Part shown: piece after piece, positions 61,953-64,000 of the stretch
Numbering within the stretch: the first letter of the stretch is position 1
Layout: the number at the start of each line of letters is the position of its first letter
Assembly (NCBI GenBank): GCA_963506915.1
Contig: CAUORE010000002.1
Location: 34,303 to 98,302, forward strand
Origin: JABCPE02 sp963506915
Lineage (GTDB): Bacteria > Bacteroidota > Bacteroidia > Flavobacteriales > Weeksellaceae
Reading direction: 5' to 3'
DNA: 64,000 bases
Position numbers and translations under genes: made by a program
The notes under the pieces: model-generated
The model's database searches: none
Seen by the model: only the letters and a program-made list of their open reading frames with translations
Told to the model about the DNA's origin: nothing

Positions 61953-62954
61953 ATGTCTATAGAGCAAAAAGGCAAAGAACAAATGGAGCAACTCATTGCT
62001 CCAGAGGAGTATAATGAAAAACACGAGATTTTTTTTAATGATGATAAGGCAAAATCACAAATTTTAGCCACCGCTTTGCTGATTTCACAAGAAGAATTTA
62101 AAGCAGTGCAGGATTGGTTTTTACTGCTTTTACAAAGGCTTTGTAAGCTAGAATTCGATAATGGGCATATCATTATTGACGAGCTTACCATTTGCCTTGA
62201 AAAAACTTTTACAAATTTAAGCCTCAACGCCAATAAACTCATCTTAGCTAAGCTCATTTATTACAACAACATTATCCAAAGCGGGTATCTGCAATCATCG
62301 GTTTTTGGGATTATGACGAAATTTTTAAATGACGAGATAGAGCAGCGTATGGCTGGTGCAGACTTCACTTTTGCACAATTTAAGGCGCTTAGTGAGTATT
62401 TAAAGCATAACTTTTATGTTTCTCCAAACGGTGACTTACTTGAAAACCTCATAAAAATAGAAAAACGAAATAAAATTTTTGCTAAAACAAATGATGAAGA
62501 AAAACTTGCTATTATAAAAAATTTACTCCAAATCATTGATGATACAGAGTTTCATCATGACATTGTTATCTTTAAAAAAATTCTAGATTTCATCAAGATT
62601 AGTGATGAAAAAACAATTTATTATGTCAAAAATTTTATTCCAAAAAATCAGCAAGGTTGTTATCTAATTACAAATAAAATTCTAAATTTAGCTCATTCCG
62701 AAGGTAAATTTGATTTATGTGTAAAAGCCCTGAAATGGTTGGATAGTGCACGAGGAAAAGAACCTTCTAAGGGCTGGCTAAATAATTTCAATGAACTTAA
62801 AAATGAGCTAGGCAAGGAGATACTGAATGAGGTAACAAATGAAATTTTAAAACTTGAATCACTTGCATATCACGACTTTGGCTCATATAGCTGGCCTGAT
62901 GATGTTATGAAACGCTTCATAAAATCGGCTGAGTGGATAAAAGAACTACACTAA
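61953..62954 (+). CDS. Unknown helical protein sharing its leader with the next gene
   Basis: 333 residues. The first 20, MSIEQKGKEQMEQLIAPEEY, nearly match the start of the following gene, whereas the bodies are unrelated. From residue 25 the protein is helix-rich with many Leu/Ile/Lys and no recognised catalytic motif (NNIIQSGYLQSSVFGIMTKF, DIVIFKKILDFIKISDEK). It ends in KSAEWIKELH. No signal peptide or membrane segments, so cytosolic. Member of an accessory run whose genes share an exchangeable N-terminus; immunity or conflict function is possible but unproven. Confidence 0.6.
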   Translation: MSIEQKGKEQMEQLIAPEEYNEKHEIFFNDDKAKSQILATALLISQEEFKAVQDWFLLLLQRLCKLEFDNGHIIIDELTICLEKTFTNLSLNANKLILAKLIYYNNIIQSGYLQSSVFGIMTKFLNDEIEQRMAGADFTFAQFKALSEYLKHNFYVSPNGDLLENLIKIEKRNKIFAKTNDEEKLAIIKNLLQIIDDTEFHHDIVIFKKILDFIKISDEKTIYYVKNFIPKNQQGCYLITNKILNLAHSEGKFDLCVKALKWLDSARGKEPSKGWLNNFNELKNELGKEILNEVTNEILKLESLAYHDFGSYSWPDDVMKRFIKSAEWIKELH

Positions 62955-62973
62955 TTAAAAAATATCACTAGTT

Positions 62974-63906
62974 ATGTCCATAGAGCAAAAAGACAAAGAA
63001 CAAATGGAACAGTTAATTGCTTCTGAAAAGTATCAGCAGATATTAGATAAGCTTTGTGATATTATAGATATGGTATTCGAGGAAGAAATGCCGAGTTTTA
63101 CTGTGCTGAATTACACACATAAAGCACTAAAAGATGCAGGTGTTACCTTGGAGGAAATCGCCCCAGTAGCATTGGCGGACGATCACTTCTTGAACTTTAG
63201 CATTCTCAAGATGGATTATATCAAGAGTGGGAAAACGATGCACTTTAGCAAGGACTTCCTCATTCGCAATATGATAGAATTTTATTTTCTAAAAACAAAT
63301 CCCAAAATACTACCTGATTATTTGAAGAAAGCAGGATTAAAAAACTATATGGTTCCTCTAAAAAAATGGTTCACAGAGGCTACTGATACGGAGCTTGTCG
63401 CCGCAGTTTCTCCTTATCTCAAAGAACTCAAGGAGAAAAGGAAAGGCGCAGAGCAGACAAGCTCACCAACGGCTACCCCTGAAGATTGGGAGCGACTCTC
63501 GGCTGTATATCCCAAGCTTACCAAGCAGGTACTGAAGGATTTTGATGAATATAATGTGGTTACCACAGGCATTCCTTTGGCGGAGATTACCCAAAAGAGC
63601 CAAGACTTGGGCGTTACTTTCTCTGAGGAACTTACTTTGTTCTTCCAGCATATAGGGGAACTCAGACTGGAGGGAGTAGAAATCCGCTTTGCTGACTTAT
63701 ATACCGATGCGTTCAATGGCAAAGACTATTTAGTGCTTGGGGAGTTTTGGAAATATGGCGATGGTGACAAACTGCTCTATGCTCCCGACACCCAGCAGAT
63801 ATTTTGCTTTGCCCACGAATACGCCAAACCCAAGGTCATCAAGCAAGCTGATACTATGACCGAATTTGTAGAAAAGAAATTAGTAACTTATTTAAAAAAT
63901 TATTAG
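62974..63906 (+). CDS. Two-part protein with a SUKH/SMI1-like C-terminal domain
   Basis: 310 residues. The leader MSIEQKDKEQMEQLIASEKY matches the previous gene. Residues about 20-145 are a helical domain I do not recognise (LDKLCDIIDMVFEEEMPSF, FLKTNPKILPDYLKKAGLKN). After a linker, residues about 155-310 look SUKH-like: LGVTFSEELTLFFQHIGELR, VLGEFWKYGDGDKLLYAPDT and FVEKKLVTYLKNY. SUKH domains are common immunity proteins of bacterial toxin systems. It starts 19 bases after the preceding stop and ends 6 bases before the next gene, so it is operonic. Confidence 0.55.
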   Translation: MSIEQKDKEQMEQLIASEKYQQILDKLCDIIDMVFEEEMPSFTVLNYTHKALKDAGVTLEEIAPVALADDHFLNFSILKMDYIKSGKTMHFSKDFLIRNMIEFYFLKTNPKILPDYLKKAGLKNYMVPLKKWFTEATDTELVAAVSPYLKELKEKRKGAEQTSSPTATPEDWERLSAVYPKLTKQVLKDFDEYNVVTTGIPLAEITQKSQDLGVTFSEELTLFFQHIGELRLEGVEIRFADLYTDAFNGKDYLVLGEFWKYGDGDKLLYAPDTQQIFCFAHEYAKPKVIKQADTMTEFVEKKLVTYLKNY

Positions 63907-63912
63907 GCCATT

Positions 63913-64000
63913 ATGAATATAGAAATTTTAGCACCTTATTGCAAAACTGTAAAACAGCAAAAACTCCTTGAAAAGCTCCGCAAAAAGCTTTCACTCAAAA
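63913..64000 (+). CDS. Start of a further operon gene, cut by the window edge
   Basis: An ATG at 63913, 6 bases after the previous stop, opens a frame beginning MNIEILAPYCKTVKQQKLLE that stays open to the last base (29 codons visible). Too short to identify. The close spacing makes it part of the same transcript as the two preceding genes. Confidence 0.5.
   Translation, partial: MNIEILAPYCKTVKQQKLLEKLRKKLSLK

Noticed and set aside
61937..62257. Minus-strand open frame over the start of the 61953 gene
   Set aside because: Antisense of a plus-strand gene that is supported by leader similarity with the next gene and by operon spacing.
1..64000. CRISPR arrays, tRNA or rRNA genes, prophage
   Set aside because: No regularly spaced repeats, no recognisable cloverleaf or rRNA sequence, and no phage structural or integrase genes were found by reading.

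Overview
This window looks like a chromosomal stretch of a low-GC member of the Flavobacteriia, probably a Weeksellaceae-type organism (Chryseobacterium, Riemerella, Bergeyella and relatives). This rests on the gliding-motility lipoprotein gene gldH, the TonB receptor/DUF5689 pair, DUF3078, the LemA/TPM cluster, weak or absent Shine-Dalgarno signals, and many promoters of the Bacteroidota form TAnnTTTG. I cannot fix genus or species from the sequence alone. No tRNA, rRNA, CRISPR array, integrase or transposase was seen. No gene-free stretch exceeds about 260 bases; the larger gaps hold promoters, hairpin terminators or gene remnants.

Layout. 1-7301 (mostly minus strand): a truncated surface protein, dprA and mnmA back to back, a MORN-like lipoprotein, coaX, an M1-type aminopeptidase and a membrane protein. 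7351-9336: pabB/pabC (folate) and tadA. 9426-18250: a polytopic membrane protein, a TetR regulator with an RND tripartite efflux operon, and an LptF/G permease. 18251-24847: birA, rsfS-ftsH, a LUD-domain gene with cdsA and psd (phospholipid synthesis), and a DHH phosphoesterase. 24898-26805: an AT-rich gene fusing an ABC-type ATPase to a Toprim/DUF4435-like nuclease domain, resembling a fused PARIS (AriA-AriB) anti-phage protein, wedged between lepA and the DHH gene. 26827-31672: lepA, an unknown secreted protein, an ECF sigma/anti-sigma/periplasmic-protein operon, and rpmH.

31873-33568 is a decayed accessory islet. It holds a frameshifted small membrane-protein gene, a small two-helix protein, an LRR-like gene, and a truncated second copy of the membrane gene, with a perfect 39-bp direct repeat on either side of the LRR gene. 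33605-45803 is mostly envelope biology: DUF3078, a frameshifted TonB-C-like gene, prfA, bactofilin overlapping an M23 peptidase gene, two TPM proteins with LemA, waaA, an NlpC/P60 peptidase, an O-methyltransferase, an OmpA lipoprotein, tilS and a secreted endonuclease/phosphatase. 45953-60031: a TonB receptor with its DUF5689 lipoprotein, a tight operon ricT-gldH-pbp1A-folE-aldehyde dehydrogenase, tex and cysS.

60083-64000 is a second accessory region: a DUF262/DUF1524 (GmrSD-like) protein, then two genes that share an almost identical N-terminal leader but have unrelated bodies (one apparently with a SUKH/SMI1-like C-terminal domain), and the start of a further gene cut by the window edge. 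The likely defence or conflict content is therefore the ATPase-Toprim gene (24898-26805), the decayed islet (31873-33568) and the right end (60083-64000); the rest is housekeeping and envelope biology.
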